The translations under genes were made by a program, and so were the position numbers. A DNA stretch of 64,000 bases from Manduca sexta. Lineage: Eukaryota > Arthropoda > Insecta > Lepidoptera > Sphingidae. Where the stretch lies: positions 3,222,600 to 3,286,599 of the forward strand of contig NC_051115.1 of NCBI RefSeq assembly GCF_014839805.1. The letters run 5' to 3'. The notes under the pieces are model-generated. The model was not told where the DNA came from. It was given only the letters and a program-made list of their open reading frames with translations, and searched no databases. Below are positions 43,723 through 54,068 of this stretch, piece after piece. Position 1 is the stretch's first letter. Every line of letters starts with the position of its first letter.

Positions 43723-46700
43723 GTATGTCAAAAACAATTATTTATCCTACTAATATTATAAATGCGAAAGTTTGTTAGATGTATGTTCGTTCCGCTTTCA
43801 CGAAAAAACTACTGAACGGATTTGAATGAAACTTTACAATAATATTGGTTATACATCAGAATAATAAATAGGCTACAATTTATAATTTATAATGATTTTG
43901 TGTAATTTGGTCATAATATAACGATACATATCAAGTAAGTCGGAAAAAAATATTATCCGCCCGAATCTGGAATTTTTATATTGAACTTCGTAATCGAATT
44001 TCGACCACGGCGCCCAATTTCAACGGAAATCAGCCAAGAAGATATTATAGTGCACGAGTGTATGCAATACACAAGCACTCTGTTCCTTCTAATAGTCCGG
44101 TGAGACAGCAATCCAACATAACCAACGGCTTTACGTGCCGAAGCACGGTATCATACCGCCAAATTCCGAACTCCGAGCTGCGACTGAGTAATTTAAGACG
44201 CAGAACCCTGGTCACAATTATTTTGGCCTAACTCAGGAGTCAAACCCAGGACCTAACGCGGTAGTCGTAGTCATACCGTCTACAATTATAAGTATGCCAC
44301 TGAGGCAGTCAAAATAAAAAATATTTATGACGGTAGCCTCACCCTCTCACAGAATACGGTGGAATAATTTACACTAGTTAAAACGCCTCCTTAGAACATG
44401 ATTTTGTCACCCGCATTGCTATGGAGGGAGGTGGACAATTAATATTTCCAATTCCCTATCTTTCTATTTGATTAATGTCGTTGCGGGATAATGACATAGT
44501 GTTCCCTGAGACTCGGCGAGCTTCACTGCTCGGTGTCATACAATGCCACTGCTGATGCTCACAGGAGTTGTAGTGGTGCGTGTGAGGGCGGGAAAGTCTC
44601 TCTAGTTGCTGCTCTGCCTACCTATTTGGGTTTAAAAAGGCGTGAGCCATACCATAAGAAATATTGATGGTAGCATGGCGGAAGGTAAAATTTTCCGAAA
44701 ACCCGATAACATATAGGTACAAATACATGAATGCAGTTTGCAAATCGTTCTAATGATTAGATTCTACATGAAGCGTGGGCAGGAATTATATGGACCCTTC
44801 GTCATATAACAAAATTGTAACAAGCCAATGTCTGCATAGATATTGATAAAGCATATATGGGGTTTTAGAGCAATAGAAGACAAAATAACAGCCAGAATTT
44901 CTGTCTGTATGTTTGTACACGCAGGATGCAAAAACTACTGCATGGAATTGAATGTTGTTTTCATTTATGTATTGACTAGTTGATTCGACAGACGTTGTAC
45001 CGTCTTAACTATGTATGCACGCGCGCATTCTGTCAATCGCTGACAGTTATTTCAAATTGACAGTTATATAAAATAAATATGTTCGTTAAGTTTTCTTAAA
45101 TTCTCTAATTTTTCGAGCAATTTTTTGATTTTTTCCTTTATAAGAACCTTCTCCTGACAATAACAAACACAACAAAAAAAAAATAGTGACATCGGTCCAG
45201 CCGTTCACGCGCGATGGCGTGACCAAGGGAGATAGGGATTCATTTTTATATATATAGATATGTCTAACCTAAAATATAGGCTCTATTTTATCCCGGGAAA
45301 ATACAAAGCGGGAATTTTATCTCTAAAAAACTTTTTTACGTACGAAAAATCGCGTTCAAAGCCTTTAGAAGAGTAAATGTTATATTACGCCAGGATAAAC
45401 CTGGAAAAGCCTTTATGAATGTTTTACAAGCCGTTCCGCCTACATGGGGCGAACCTGTCGCCATAGCAAACAACTCCGGCCTCATATAGAAAAAACCCAA
45501 AATTACCGACTCGAGATTCGATCTCGGGATCTGAGAACAATGGTCATACGGTTACAAATTACAGACTCCGGTTTGATACAATAAAATCCCAAAATCTACC
45601 CGGGATTCGAATACGCGAACTCAAAATAGTGGTCATACTTCGCACGTAAAACAAATACTGGACATAATAATTAACGTCTAACGTCTCAGGATGGGCGAGC
45701 GCTAAATACCAAACAATACTTCGTAATTCAAGGTGTTGGTGTTTCTGCTGTTTATGGATCGTATCGCTTACCGTCAGGCGGATGCAAGCTTGTCTCATCA
45801 TTCAAAGCAAATAAAAAATACGCCACTGAAGCGCTGTGTACTAGAAAGCAATACAATCAGAGCTATTAACGATCGCTATCTCAACACAATTCATTATTAA
45901 TTAATCAATTGTGCGGGCAATCTTAATAGCTTACGATATAATTATGATAATATGACATTGAATAATTATTGACGTCGATTTAATACGTTTAAACTTCGCT
46001 AATCCTTAATTTTATTATAATTACTTAAGTGTTATGAATTTAAAGCCGTTGGTCATGACGTTTAAAAATATGCAAATGTCGCTAATAACATCGATATATA
46101 TACTAGGTACTAGATCTGGAGTTCCGTACACTCATTGTGTTCGACTCATGCGTACTGCAATCCGTACACCTGACTAGTATGATTTCAACATTGTCAGCGT
46201 GTGGTTATGTAAGAAGTTTATTTATTTATTTATTATATTATATTTATTGTGATACACAGGTAGGATTAAGGTGTTATACAAGTGGCGCTGAAGTGGCGCT
46301 TATAATATAAAAACTCGAGTCTAAATGTAAACCTTGATGTGAATAAAATATATTTGTCAAATAAGTAAAATTATTTGTTGTTCAAGTGAATAAATAGGTT
46401 ATAACAGTCACGTTTTGCCATTTTAGTTCAGATTTTGAACAAATAGTTTATATGGACGTTCGTGTCTATAGAATATACGTCAATGGCTAATCCTATTTGA
46501 TAATAATATTACAATTACGTAAGTGTTGTGAATATATTAAAGTAAAGCCGTTGGTCATGCGCATGATCTTTTTTATATGATCAGAGCAACGTGAACTCAC
46601 TGCACCTGTTGTCAAATGGAGTGGGGTCCAATAGAATGTTGACTGACGAGAGATTACCCCTCAGTCGACAAAATTATGCCTGTTGGATATACACAGGCTG

Positions 46701-49700
46701 AACACGGAACGCGACACGTGCACTATAATACCCCCTGTTTGATCTCCGTTGAGATTGGCCGCCATTGCAGAAATTCAGTTAGCAGGGATTCAATATATTT
46801 GTCATGAACTAATCTTTATTGTCTTGCACATAAACAAAGCATCTAGTTTTTTTCTTTTTCGGGGTAAGCAGATGCAACACCCACACTTTTCCAGATAGGT
46901 TAGGTCCTTCTAACTGCCTTGATGTCGTAGTTGTACGACTGTAATGCTGAGGCCTGGAGGTTGACAGGTCGGGCAGTGATATTAGGTTTTTCTATTCCGT
47001 AATAGTTCAGAGTCTGAAATTGGTGCCTGATATGGCTATAGGCCCGTGATCACATCGGAAAGTGAGTGCCCTGATTGCCGCTCTGCCTAACCTTTCAGGG
47101 TTGAAGGTATGAGCGTGTATCGACTAGGATAGCTACCCAAGAACTCACAACAAAACATCTTCGCCATTAATCGCTCGTTTCTTTTTTATCAGCTCTGCCC
47201 GCGAGCGACCCTGTGATCTCAAAATGGGATGACCAGGGTCCTCGCTATGACTACCTGGAGGCTGATGACGGCTCCCTTCACCTGGTTGACAACTGGATGA
47301 AGCTGAGTGACTACTCCAGGATGGCCAGATACAATCCCGACAGGACCAATGCCTACCATCTGTTCACTTGGTGAGTTGTTGATTTGTAGCCGACTGCAAA
47401 AGGAGATTTCTTCTATATCAGCCCTGTATTATATACTGTCCCATTGTTGGGCACGGGCCTCCTTTACCATACTTAATGAAATTTTTTTTAGTTTATACCC
47501 CTTACTCAGACTGTTAGTTTATGGTATTTTTTAAACCAATTCTTTGCAGGAGAAACCCAACAATCTCCCAGCCGTTGGTGATGGGTGACGTGAACCGCCT
47601 CCGCAACTCAAACTTCGATGGCTCCAAGAGAACGATCATCCTGATGCATGGTTTCATGGGGTCCGTGACCAGCGGCTTTAACACTGTCCTTGTGCCAGGT
47701 GAGCTTTTGAGAGTACACGATACCCCAAGGCCGACACTTATGCGCCGAAGAAGGCCACCACGGGTCAGCTGGTGTAGGGCATACAAGGGTAGGAACCACA
47801 CACTGCTACTCACAGCAGAAGACATTGCGATAGTACCTACCCAGGCAGACTCTCACATATGAGAGACCTACCAGTAAACCTCTGCCTAAACCCTCCAAAA
47901 TAAAGGCGTTGGTTTACCTAGATATGTTTTACATATGGGGTGGGATTTTCTATCTTAAAACATTACTAAGCTCGGAATCAGGAAGTTAGCGGTGTGATAC
48001 CGTTCCTCGGCCGTTGGTCTGATCTCTCTCCGGTCACGTCGTCTATGAGGAACAGAGTGCTTGTGTATTACACACACTTACACTATAATATCTCCTGTCT
48101 GATCTCCGTTGAGACTGGGCGCCGTGGTCAATAATTCGGCTGGGATTCATTTATGTGTTTTTCAGCTTTTCTGTCCTACGAGGACGTGAACGTGATTATT
48201 CTGGACTGGAGCTCAGGATCTCACTGGGGACCTAATGCTGCACTTGCTGGTAAGAATTTTGTACATCACTAGCTTTTGCTCGCGGCTTCGCCCGCGTGAA
48301 GGAGTATTCCGGGATAAAAGTCCACTGTATGATAAAAGCCTTGCTACATATTTTCCCGGTACTGATAGGTTCAAACTAATTTTATCCCCATGGGGGTTGA
48401 ATTTATCAAAATCCTATTTAAGCGAACGTCTTCATCATAGTAGCTCCAATATTTAATTTCAGTTTAAACAGTCGAAAATCTAAAAAGATTTATACAAACT
48501 TTCATCACCTATTTGATCCCCTTGGGGGTAGAATTAATCAAAATCCTTTCTTAGCGGATGCCTACGTCATAACATCTACCTGTATGCCAAATTTCAGCCC
48601 GATCCGTCCAGTGGTTTGGGCTGTGCATTGATACATCACTATGTCAGTCAGTCAGTCACCTTTGATTTATATATATATTTAGACTAGTTATTAACTTACA
48701 AAAGGGAAATACCTGCTGGCACTTGAATATGTATTTGACAAAAATATACCACGCTATAAAATTATCCGTTAAAACATAATTTATGGACAAAAGTAACATT
48801 GATTTATAATTCTCGTTTTCTAACGTCCATTACTAAATTCATTCAACTTGATAGTTCATACTTTATCGTTTTTAGTATGCATTATTACCATTCATTAAAT
48901 AATCGTCTCTGACGCGCATTTACAGTCTTACTTATAAACTTGTAGAAGTGTAAGAATTGCTTAAATAGCTGTCAAAAACATTACCGGTTCTTAGTTTAAA
49001 CCTCGTTTAAACCTTATTAAAAGTCAAGATGGCGGCTTGACTTACAGCTGATCGAGTAAATTTGTATTTTAACTAAGCCTAGCTTTACGAAATGATTATA
49101 AATAAGACTGTATGTACACATTAATGAATGTCAATCTGACGTGAAATCTTCGTACTGTTTGTTACTTACTACGTGTTATTCATAATTATATGTAAGTTTC
49201 ACTGACTGCCTCGGTGGCGTAGTTGTATTGCACGTCCGGTACAATAGCGCTCTGAGGTCCTGGGTTCGAATCCCGGGTCGGGCAAAAGTGATATTTGGGT
49301 TTTTCTGCTCAGTATCAGCCCGGAGTCTGGAATTTGTGCCCGATATGGCGATAGGCTCGCCCCCTATCACATCATGGGACGGAACATACTTGGCGAAAAG
49401 TGGGTGCCCTAGTTGCGCCTCTGCATACCCCTTCGGGGATAAATGCGTGATGTTATGTATGTATGTATGTAAGAAGAGTAGAAGGTCAACGTATTGGCGG
49501 CTGAAAATCTACAAAATACATCGCCAACACTACGAAGTGTTCCTTTACTAAAACTTGTATATCTAACTCTTCTTTCCTGACTCTTTAAACCCATTTTCTA
49601 ACTCTATCAGTCTTTTTTCACAGCCGAAGCTGCCGCTCGCTTTGTTAACTGGTTAAACAGCCAGTCCGGAGGCTCTCCAGCAAGATACCACATCGTCGGC

Positions 49701-52700
49701 TACAGCGTGGGCGGGCACGGGGCTGCCATTTTGGCCAGGCATGTCAACGGAAATGTGGCGTACGTTACAGGTAACGGAAGAAAAATATTTTATTTGTCAC
49801 GAACACAACACACAGAAGCATTAAATAAATAAAAAAACACTTTAAAGTATATACATGATATATTCTAACCCCCTTATTCATAAACGTTTTTTATCTAAGG
49901 ACGGAGTAAAGCTGTGATAACAAGCCTGTTTCTCAGTGCCCAACGGCACTGAGAAATGGACATAGGGCCGTTGTGATTGGTTATTATTGTTGTATTTCAA
50001 TATTAACCAATCACAACGGCCCTACGTCTACGCACTGCGAAGACTGCCATGCCGTCAGCACTGAGAAACAGACTTGTTATCACAGCCTTACTCGGTCGTT
50101 AGATAAAAAACGTCTATGAATAAGGGGGTAAATATATATATAAAAATGAATCCCTATTTCCCTTGGTCACGCCATCACGCGTGAACGGCTGGACCGATTT
50201 CACTATTTTGTTTTTGTTGTGTTTGTTATTGTCAGGAGAAGGTTCTTATGAAAGAAAAAAATTTAAAATTTAAGAAAACGACAATATTAATTTTACGTAA
50301 CTGTCAGTGGTTTGAAATAACTGTTAGCGATCGACAGAATGCGCGCGTGCATACATAGTTGAGACAGGACGTCTGTCGGGTCAGTTAGTTTCATATATAA
50401 AAAGTAGGTAATATACAATGTAAGGCGTGTTATTACTATCAAATATATTATAATTTCTCGTGACGTTTCGAAGACTGCAACTTTCATGATCAGGAGGGGG
50501 ACTGAGGTGTTGAAAACGCACTCATTCTGCGTAGAGTGGACCGTCAATCTTAAAAAAAAATTATAATTGTAAATGGTAGATATTGTAACTTTGACTTTTC
50601 GGACGACCAACACCTTATTCCCCAATGAAAGTGGCAGTCTTTGCAACGTCGGCAGAAAACAATAATATACAAAACCACAATAAAATCCGGAATATACTTT
50701 TATTTCAACATCAAATCTATGTCAATATTATGTCAATTGTGGTTGCTTAGAACTAGTTAATAATATTTACTTTATTTCTTCTTTATATATATAGAAAGTG
50801 GACTAACGGTAAATTATTGTCCCTTTATTTATTTGTTTATTAAACACAAAACAGGTTACAATCATGTATGCAACATATAATGTCATGAAAAATAATTCCT
50901 GAACTATATTTATAACTCAAAACATGTGCTCTAGAAAGCAAAACCAGCCAATACAATTATGCCTGTTTGAAATAATTTGATTCAAAACACCTAAAAATAA
51001 TTTGTATCAAGGTCTGGACCCTGCCATGCGTTGGGACTCCAACAATGTCTTCAGACCAAACGATGCAGCCTACACCGAAATCATCCACACAAATGCTGGC
51101 AACATGGGCATCTTGGAACCTCACGCGCATGTCGACTTCTACCCCAATGGTGGAAGTGGCCAACCTGGCTGTAATACTGCTCTTTGTGATCATTACAGGT
51201 AACTTTTGCTTACTGGTAGGTCTCTCATATGTGAGAGTCCTCCTAGGTACCACAGCAATGTCTATTTCTGTCAAACAGTGTGTAGTCACTGTTGTGTTAC
51301 GGTTTGGAGTAGCCAGTGTACCTACTGGACATAGGACTTAACATCTGTCTTAGGATGGCGAGCGCAGAATACCAAACAATACTTTGTAATTCAAGGTGTT
51401 GGTGTTCCTACTGTTTATGAATCGTTTCGCTTACCATCAAGCGAACGGCAAGCTTGTCTCGTCATTCAAAGAAATAAATAAGGGTCATATTACTATGTTA
51501 TAAAATAAAGTTCCCATTTCTGTCTGTATGTTATCAATTTTCTCAAAATCTACTGAACGGATTTGCATGAAATTTGGTATAGAGATAGTTTAAGATCCTG
51601 GGAAGGTTATAGGCTACTTTCTATCCCGGAAAACTATATAGCGGGACTTTTATCCCGGAAAACTAACGCGGACTAAGCCGCGAGCAAAATTATTATGTAA
51701 TAATAATAATAATAATTTACCCTATCACCAGGTCATACTACTTCATGGCTGAAACCCTGAGAACTGGCGGATTCACCGGACACCGCTGCAACACCTTGAC
51801 TGATGCTCAGCGTGGTACCTGCAACCCCAACAGCACCCTCAGGATGGGAGGACGCAATCCCAAAACTGGGTAAGTTATATCGCAAAATGACTCCACTGCT
51901 GAATGTGACGGCAAAGTGACTTCGCAGCTGATTGTCTCAGCAAAGTGACTCCAATGCTGATGGTCATGGCAAAATGACTCCCTTACTAATGGTTACGGCA
52001 AAGTGACTCGGCTACCGATAGTTACAGCAAAGTGACTCAACTGCTGATCATCACGGCAATATTGACCCACTGCTGATGGGCACGACAAAGTGACTCCGCT
52101 ACTGATAACTACGGCAAAATGACTCCACTGTTGATACTTACGGCAAAGTGACTCCGCTACTGATAACTACGGTAAAATGACTCCACTGTTGATACTTACG
52201 GCAAAGTGACTCCGCTACTGATAACTACGGCAAAATGACTCCACTGTTGATACTTACGGCAAAGTGACTCCGCTACTGATAACTACGGCAAAATGACTCC
52301 ACTGTTGATAATTACGGCAAAATGACTCCACTGTTGATACTTACGGCAAAATGACTCCGCTACTGATAACTACGGCAAAATGACTCCACTGTTGATACTT
52401 ACGGCAAAGTGACTCCGCTACTGATGGTCATAGCAAAATGACTCCGCTACTGATCGTCACGGCAAGAAACTCAGCTGCTGATAGTTACGGCAAAGTGACT
52501 CCGCTACTGATAGTCACAGCAAAGTGACTCCGCTACTGATAGTCACAGCAAAGTGACTCCGCTACTGATCGTCACGGCAAAGTGACTCCGCTACTGATAG
52601 TCACAGCAAAGTGACTCCGCTACTGATCGTCACGGCAAAGTGACTCCGCTACTGATAGTCACAGCAAAGTGACTCCGCTACTGATCGTCACGGCAAAGTG

Positions 52701-53227
52701 ACTCCGCTACTGATAGTCACAGCAAAGTGACTCCGCTGCTGATCGTCTCGGCAAAGTGACTCCGCTGCTGATAACTACGGCACAGTGACTCCAATGCTGA
52801 TGGTCACGGCAATATTGACCCTAAGTGCAGTACTTATTAATAGCCAATACTTGTACGCTCGGTGTTTACGCCAAATACACGCTATGCATGGAGAGATATT
52901 TGTCGCTGCATTAAGCAGTTAAATGCGTATACCTCATGGCTGCAAATTCTTATTGAGGCTTATAAGAGTCCACGAATTTTTCCCCTCCGCACATTCTAGC
53001 AAGTTGCCATCCTTCTCTCACTCTTCCTCTATTTCCCTCCCCATTCCACCAGGTCCTGCAGTCGCTATACCGATGGATTCCAATACCTCATTCACAGGTT
53101 CCCCCAGGGTTGACTGCAGGGACGTCGACTTAAAAAATGTGCAGTACTAAAAGTATTTTTTGTTCACAGATCCCGAGGTCTATTCTTCCTTGCTACCAAC
53201 CCGTTCTCTCCGTTCTCAAGAGGATAA
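43674..53227 (+). CDS. secreted neutral lipase (pancreatic-lipase-like family), 8 exons, 329 aa
   Basis: Exons 43674-43722, 47193-47370, 47550-47698, 48166-48249, 49624-49770, 51012-51198, 51732-51869 and 53170-53227 join in frame (990 nt) from ATG to TAA, all with GT-AG introns. Residues 1-17 form a hydrophobic signal peptide. HGF at 109-111 is the oxyanion-hole motif. GYSVG at 179-183 holds nucleophile Ser181. GLDPA holds Asp205 and CDHYR holds His263, so the triad is complete. The pair C256/C261 that brackets the lid in pancreatic lipase is only four residues apart, and the beta-9 loop is short. That layout is typical of insect midgut lipases and phospholipases A1, so phospholipid or galactolipid hydrolysis in the gut or other secretion is likely (inference). 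The C-terminal plant-PLAT domain of vertebrate lipases is absent, as usual in insects. A tandem paralogue starts 8.5 kb downstream. The introns are loaded with transposons, but the exons are clean. Alternatives: triacylglycerol lipase, or a non-digestive secreted lipase. Confidence 0.92.
43745..43962 (+). mobile_element. H3 Helitron-like element in lipase 1 intron 1, truncated
   Basis: Starts TCCTACTAATATTATAAATG about 20 bases after the exon 1 donor. The CTAG end is missing and an S4 SINE follows. Confidence 0.6.
43988..44316 (-). mobile_element. S4 SINE, full length, reverse, intron 1
   Basis: Body CGAATTTCGACCACGGCG ... CTCTGTTCCTTCTAATAGTC. The tRNA-like head, read on the - strand, has CAGTGGCATAC and GGTCCTGGGTTTGACTCC as A- and B-box-like blocks. 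Confidence 0.65.
44317..44975. other. lipase 1 intron 1, unassigned part
   Basis: 44385-44400 (CGCCTCCTTAGAAC) matches a block near 16130. 44560-44665 ends like an S5 tail (CTGCTCTGCCTACC then AAAAGGCGTGAG). The rest is not recognised; no exon is seen. Confidence 0.4.
44976..45258 (-). mobile_element. H1 Helitron-like element in intron 1
   Basis: CTAGTTGATTCGACAGACG at the left, TTTTTATATATATAGAT at the right; complete. Confidence 0.65.
45259..45816 (+). repeat. degraded repeats then 5'-truncated S2, intron 1
   Basis: 45270-45370 resembles H2 interior (TATCCCGGGAAAATACAAAG). 45480-45650 has two tRNA-head-like blocks (CGAGATTCGATCTCGGG, CCGGGATTCGAATACG). 45655-45816 is S2 ending CATTCAAAGCAAATAAAA. 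Confidence 0.45.
46089..46495. mobile_element. M4 TIR element in intron 1, long copy
   Basis: Inverted relative to 28954. CATCGATATATATACTAGG at the left and GAATATACGTCAATG at the right, with an extra TTTATTTATTTATT-containing segment inside. Confidence 0.55.
46596..46790 (+). repeat. S3/S4 chimera in intron 1
   Basis: 46596-46725 is S3 (CTGCACCTGTTGTCAAATGG ... CGGAACGCGACACGTG). It switches to S4 (CACTATAATACCCCCTG ... TGATCTCCGTTGAGATTGGC) at a CACTAT stretch present in both families. Confidence 0.5.
46915..47130 (+). mobile_element. S5 SINE, degenerate, intron 1
   Basis: Head CTTGATGTCGTAGTTGTACG, then GTTCAGAGTCTGAAATTGG, and tail CGCTCTGCCTAACC ... GGTATGAGCGTGTA. It ends about 60 bases before exon 2. 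Confidence 0.5.
47193..47370 (+). CDS. lipase 1 exon 2
   Basis: 178 nt. Acceptor TTTTTTATCAG, donor TG|GTGAGT. Encodes the mature N-terminus with GPRYDY and RYNPD, both conserved in the paralogue's exon 2. Confidence 0.92.
47416..47468 (-). mobile_element. S1 SINE scrap in intron 2
   Basis: TATCAGCCCTGTATTATATAC ... GGGCACGGGCCTCC. This is the only repeat in the 179 bp intron. Confidence 0.6.
47550..47698 (+). CDS. lipase 1 exon 3 (oxyanion-hole HGF)
   Basis: 149 nt. Acceptor AATTCTTTGCAG, donor CCAG|GTGAGC. Encodes the strand leading to ILMHGFMGS, the conserved turn carrying the oxyanion-hole motif. Confidence 0.92.
47791..48150. repeat. S2 fragment and S4 fragment in intron 3
   Basis: 47791-47878 is reverse S2 (AGAAGACATTGCGATAGTACC ... 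GAGAGACCTACCAG). 47970-48150 is forward S4 (GGTCACGTCGTCTATGAGG ... TCTGATCTCCGTTGAGACTG). Confidence 0.6.
48166..48249 (+). CDS. lipase 1 exon 4
   Basis: 84 nt. Acceptor GTTTTTCAG, donor GCTG|GTAAGA. Encodes VNVIILDWSSGSHWGPN, the strand-turn typical of the family before the helix leading to the serine. Confidence 0.92.
48269..48683 (-). mobile_element. H4 Helitron-like element in intron 4
   Basis: CTAGCTTTTGCTCGCGGC end with hairpin, 19 bases after the exon 4 donor. The other end is ATATATATATTTAGA. Interior has two ATCCCC(A/T)TGGGGG blocks. Non-autonomous. Confidence 0.6.
48923..49110. mobile_element. M6 TIR element in intron 4 (188 bp)
   Basis: CAGTCTTACTTATAAACTTG and ATTATAAATAAGACTG inverted ends, flanked by TA on both sides. 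Confidence 0.65.
49203..49475 (+). mobile_element. S5 SINE, full length, intron 4
   Basis: tRNA-like head with A box TGGCGTAGTTG and B box GGTTCGAATCC, then body CAGCCCGGAGTCTGG. The tail CCCCTTCGGGGATAAATGCG plus TATGTATGTATGTA parallels the LINE 3' end at 33335-33385. Not a functional tRNA: no acceptor stem pairing into the body. Confidence 0.8.
49624..49770 (+). CDS. lipase 1 exon 5 (catalytic serine)
   Basis: 147 nt. Acceptor TCTTTTTTCACAG, donor ACAG|GTAACG. Encodes the helix AEAAARFVNWL and the nucleophile elbow IVGYSVGGHGA with Ser181. Confidence 0.93.
49869..50128. mobile_element. M3 foldback element in intron 5 (260 bp)
   Basis: Almost the whole element is two inverted arms, from CCCCCTTATTCATAAACG to CGTCTATGAATAAGGGGG, with TAA on both flanks (49866-49868, 50129-50131). 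A three-base TAA duplication suits PIF/Harbinger-type insertion (inference). Confidence 0.7.
50132..50388 (+). mobile_element. H1 Helitron-like element in intron 5
   Basis: Directly follows M3. AAAAATGAATCCCTATTTCC start and GTCGGGTCAGTTAG end. Confidence 0.6.
50440..51000. repeat. Q repeats and unassigned rest of intron 5
   Basis: 50455-50500 and 50580-50665 carry Q blocks in opposite orientations (GTGACGTTTCGAAGAC; GATATTGTAACTTTGACTTT). 50690-51000 shows no recognisable feature. Confidence 0.45.
51012..51198 (+). CDS. lipase 1 exon 6 (catalytic Asp and His)
   Basis: 187 nt. Acceptor TTGTATCAAG, which is weak, but the frame and GLDPA motif fix it; donor CAG|GTAACT. Encodes GLDPA (Asp205), IIHTN, VDFYPNGG, QPGC and CDHYR (His263). 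The lid between the two cysteines is reduced to four residues. Confidence 0.92.
51213..51692 (+). repeat. S2 and H2 fragment filling intron 6
   Basis: 51213-51480 is full-length forward S2. 51495-51692 is an H2-type fragment (GAAATTTGGTATAGAGATAG ... CTAAGCCGCGAGC). Confidence 0.65.
51732..51869 (+). CDS. lipase 1 exon 7
   Basis: 138 nt. Acceptor CCTATCACCAG, donor CTGG|GTAAGT. Encodes RSYYFMAETL and a Cys pair (C284, C295) likely to form a disulfide as in other family members. Confidence 0.92.
51881..52820 (+). repeat. 29 bp minisatellite in intron 7
   Basis: About 32 tandem units of roughly 29 bases around GGCAAAGTGACTCCGCTACT. Variants alternate in two blocks: first units with AAAATGACTCCACTGTTG, later ones alternating ATAGTCACAG and ATCGTCACGG, giving 58-base dimers. 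The array makes up about 70 percent of the intron. Confidence 0.9.
52880..53135. repeat. pyrimidine-rich repeat, copy 2, intron 7
   Basis: ATTTGTCGCTGCATTAAGC, ACCTCATGGCTGC and a CCCTCCCCATTCC-rich stretch match 18150-18330 in order. Confidence 0.45.
53170..53227 (+). CDS. lipase 1 exon 8 (terminal)
   Basis: 58 nt. Acceptor TTTGTTCACAG, stop TAA at 53225-53227. Encodes GLFFLATNPFSPFSRG, the usual end of insect lipases of this family. Confidence 0.92.
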
Positions 53228-53253
53228 ACGGAACCAGTGATTGAAGATTATAA

Positions 53254-53259
53254 ATTAAA
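53254..53259 (+). promoter_or_regulatory. candidate polyadenylation signal of lipase 1
   Basis: ATTAAA 27 bases after the stop, followed within 30 bases by GT-rich AAGGTGTTTTAATT. No canonical AATAAA nearby. Confidence 0.45.
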
Positions 53260-53309
53260 TATATTAAGCAAATATAAGGTGTTTTAATTACAATAATATA
53301 ATAATAGTA

Positions 53310-53593
53310 GTCCTGTATTATTTACTATACCACAGGCCAGCACTACTGAGAGGGAATAGCTTAGTCCACCACGCTGTAGTGCGGGCAGACTTCACAGACC
53401 CTCAAAGTTCCTGTAGAGAACTTCTCAGGTGTGCAAGTTTCTTCATAATGTTTTCCTTCACCGTTAAAGCAAGCAATAATTCTCAAAGAATACACACATG
53501 ATTTTAAAAAAGTTAGAGGTGTGTTTTGGTTTTCAACCTGTGAACATTCTTCTCGGCAGTCAGTTCCACAACCAACTAGGCTATCGCCAATTT
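53310..53593 (-). mobile_element. S1 SINE, complete, reverse
   Basis: Follows lipase 1 by about 80 bases. AGTCCTGTATTATTTACTA to CAACCAACTAGGCTATCGCC. Confidence 0.75.
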
Positions 53594-53689
53594 TAATTAT
53601 AAAAAAAAATGTATTAATCACATGATCAACGTATGGTTCTTCTGTTAGATAATTGAACATGAACCCAAAATAATAATATATAAGATTGT

Positions 53690-54025
53690 TTTGACATTGC
53701 ATTAGTACCATAATGAAACTTACCTATCTTCTTGAAAATGAATGAATGAATCCCTCCTAGCCGAATTTCGACCACGGCGGCCAATCTCAACGGAGATCAG
53801 CCAGCTACGTAGGATATATTATAGTGCACAAGTGTGTGCGCAGTACACGTGTGCACTCTCTGTTCCTTCACTCTCATAGTTCGGTGAGACGGCAATAAAA
53901 TAACACAACAATAAGTTACTCGCACTGTAGATGTAAAATAAAAAGTGTATGTTTCGAACAAAGTATATATCAATAAGTTAATTTTAATTTTACAAGACGT
54001 AATGCCACTACTACTGCTCTAAGAT
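53690..54025 (-). mobile_element. M1 TIR element split by an S4 SINE
   Basis: 53690-53740 is the M1 TIR end in reverse (TTTTGACATTGCATTAG). 53755-53895 is reverse S4 (ATTTCGACCACGGCGGCC ... CTCTGTTCCTTCACTCTC). 53900-54025 resumes M1 in reverse (CAATAAGTTACTCGC ... TAATGCCACTACTACTGCTC). Confidence 0.6.
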
Positions 54026-54068
54026 AATATGGTAATCGTATTTGATTTATTTGTATTTATAACTTCTA

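Noticed and set aside
47521..47862. 113-codon forward ORF and 103-codon reverse ORF
   Set aside because: The forward ORF is lipase exon 3 read through into intron 3 and an S2 fragment; the reverse one is its shadow.
49203..49290. tRNA-gene-like sequence with A and B boxes
   Set aside because: It is the head of an S5 SINE: the acceptor stem is not closed and SINE body and LINE-like tail follow. Same reasoning for the S1 and S4 heads.
51881..52820. Regular repeat array considered as CRISPR-like
   Set aside because: There are no unique spacers. The units are contiguous 29 bp variants inside an intron of a eukaryotic gene.
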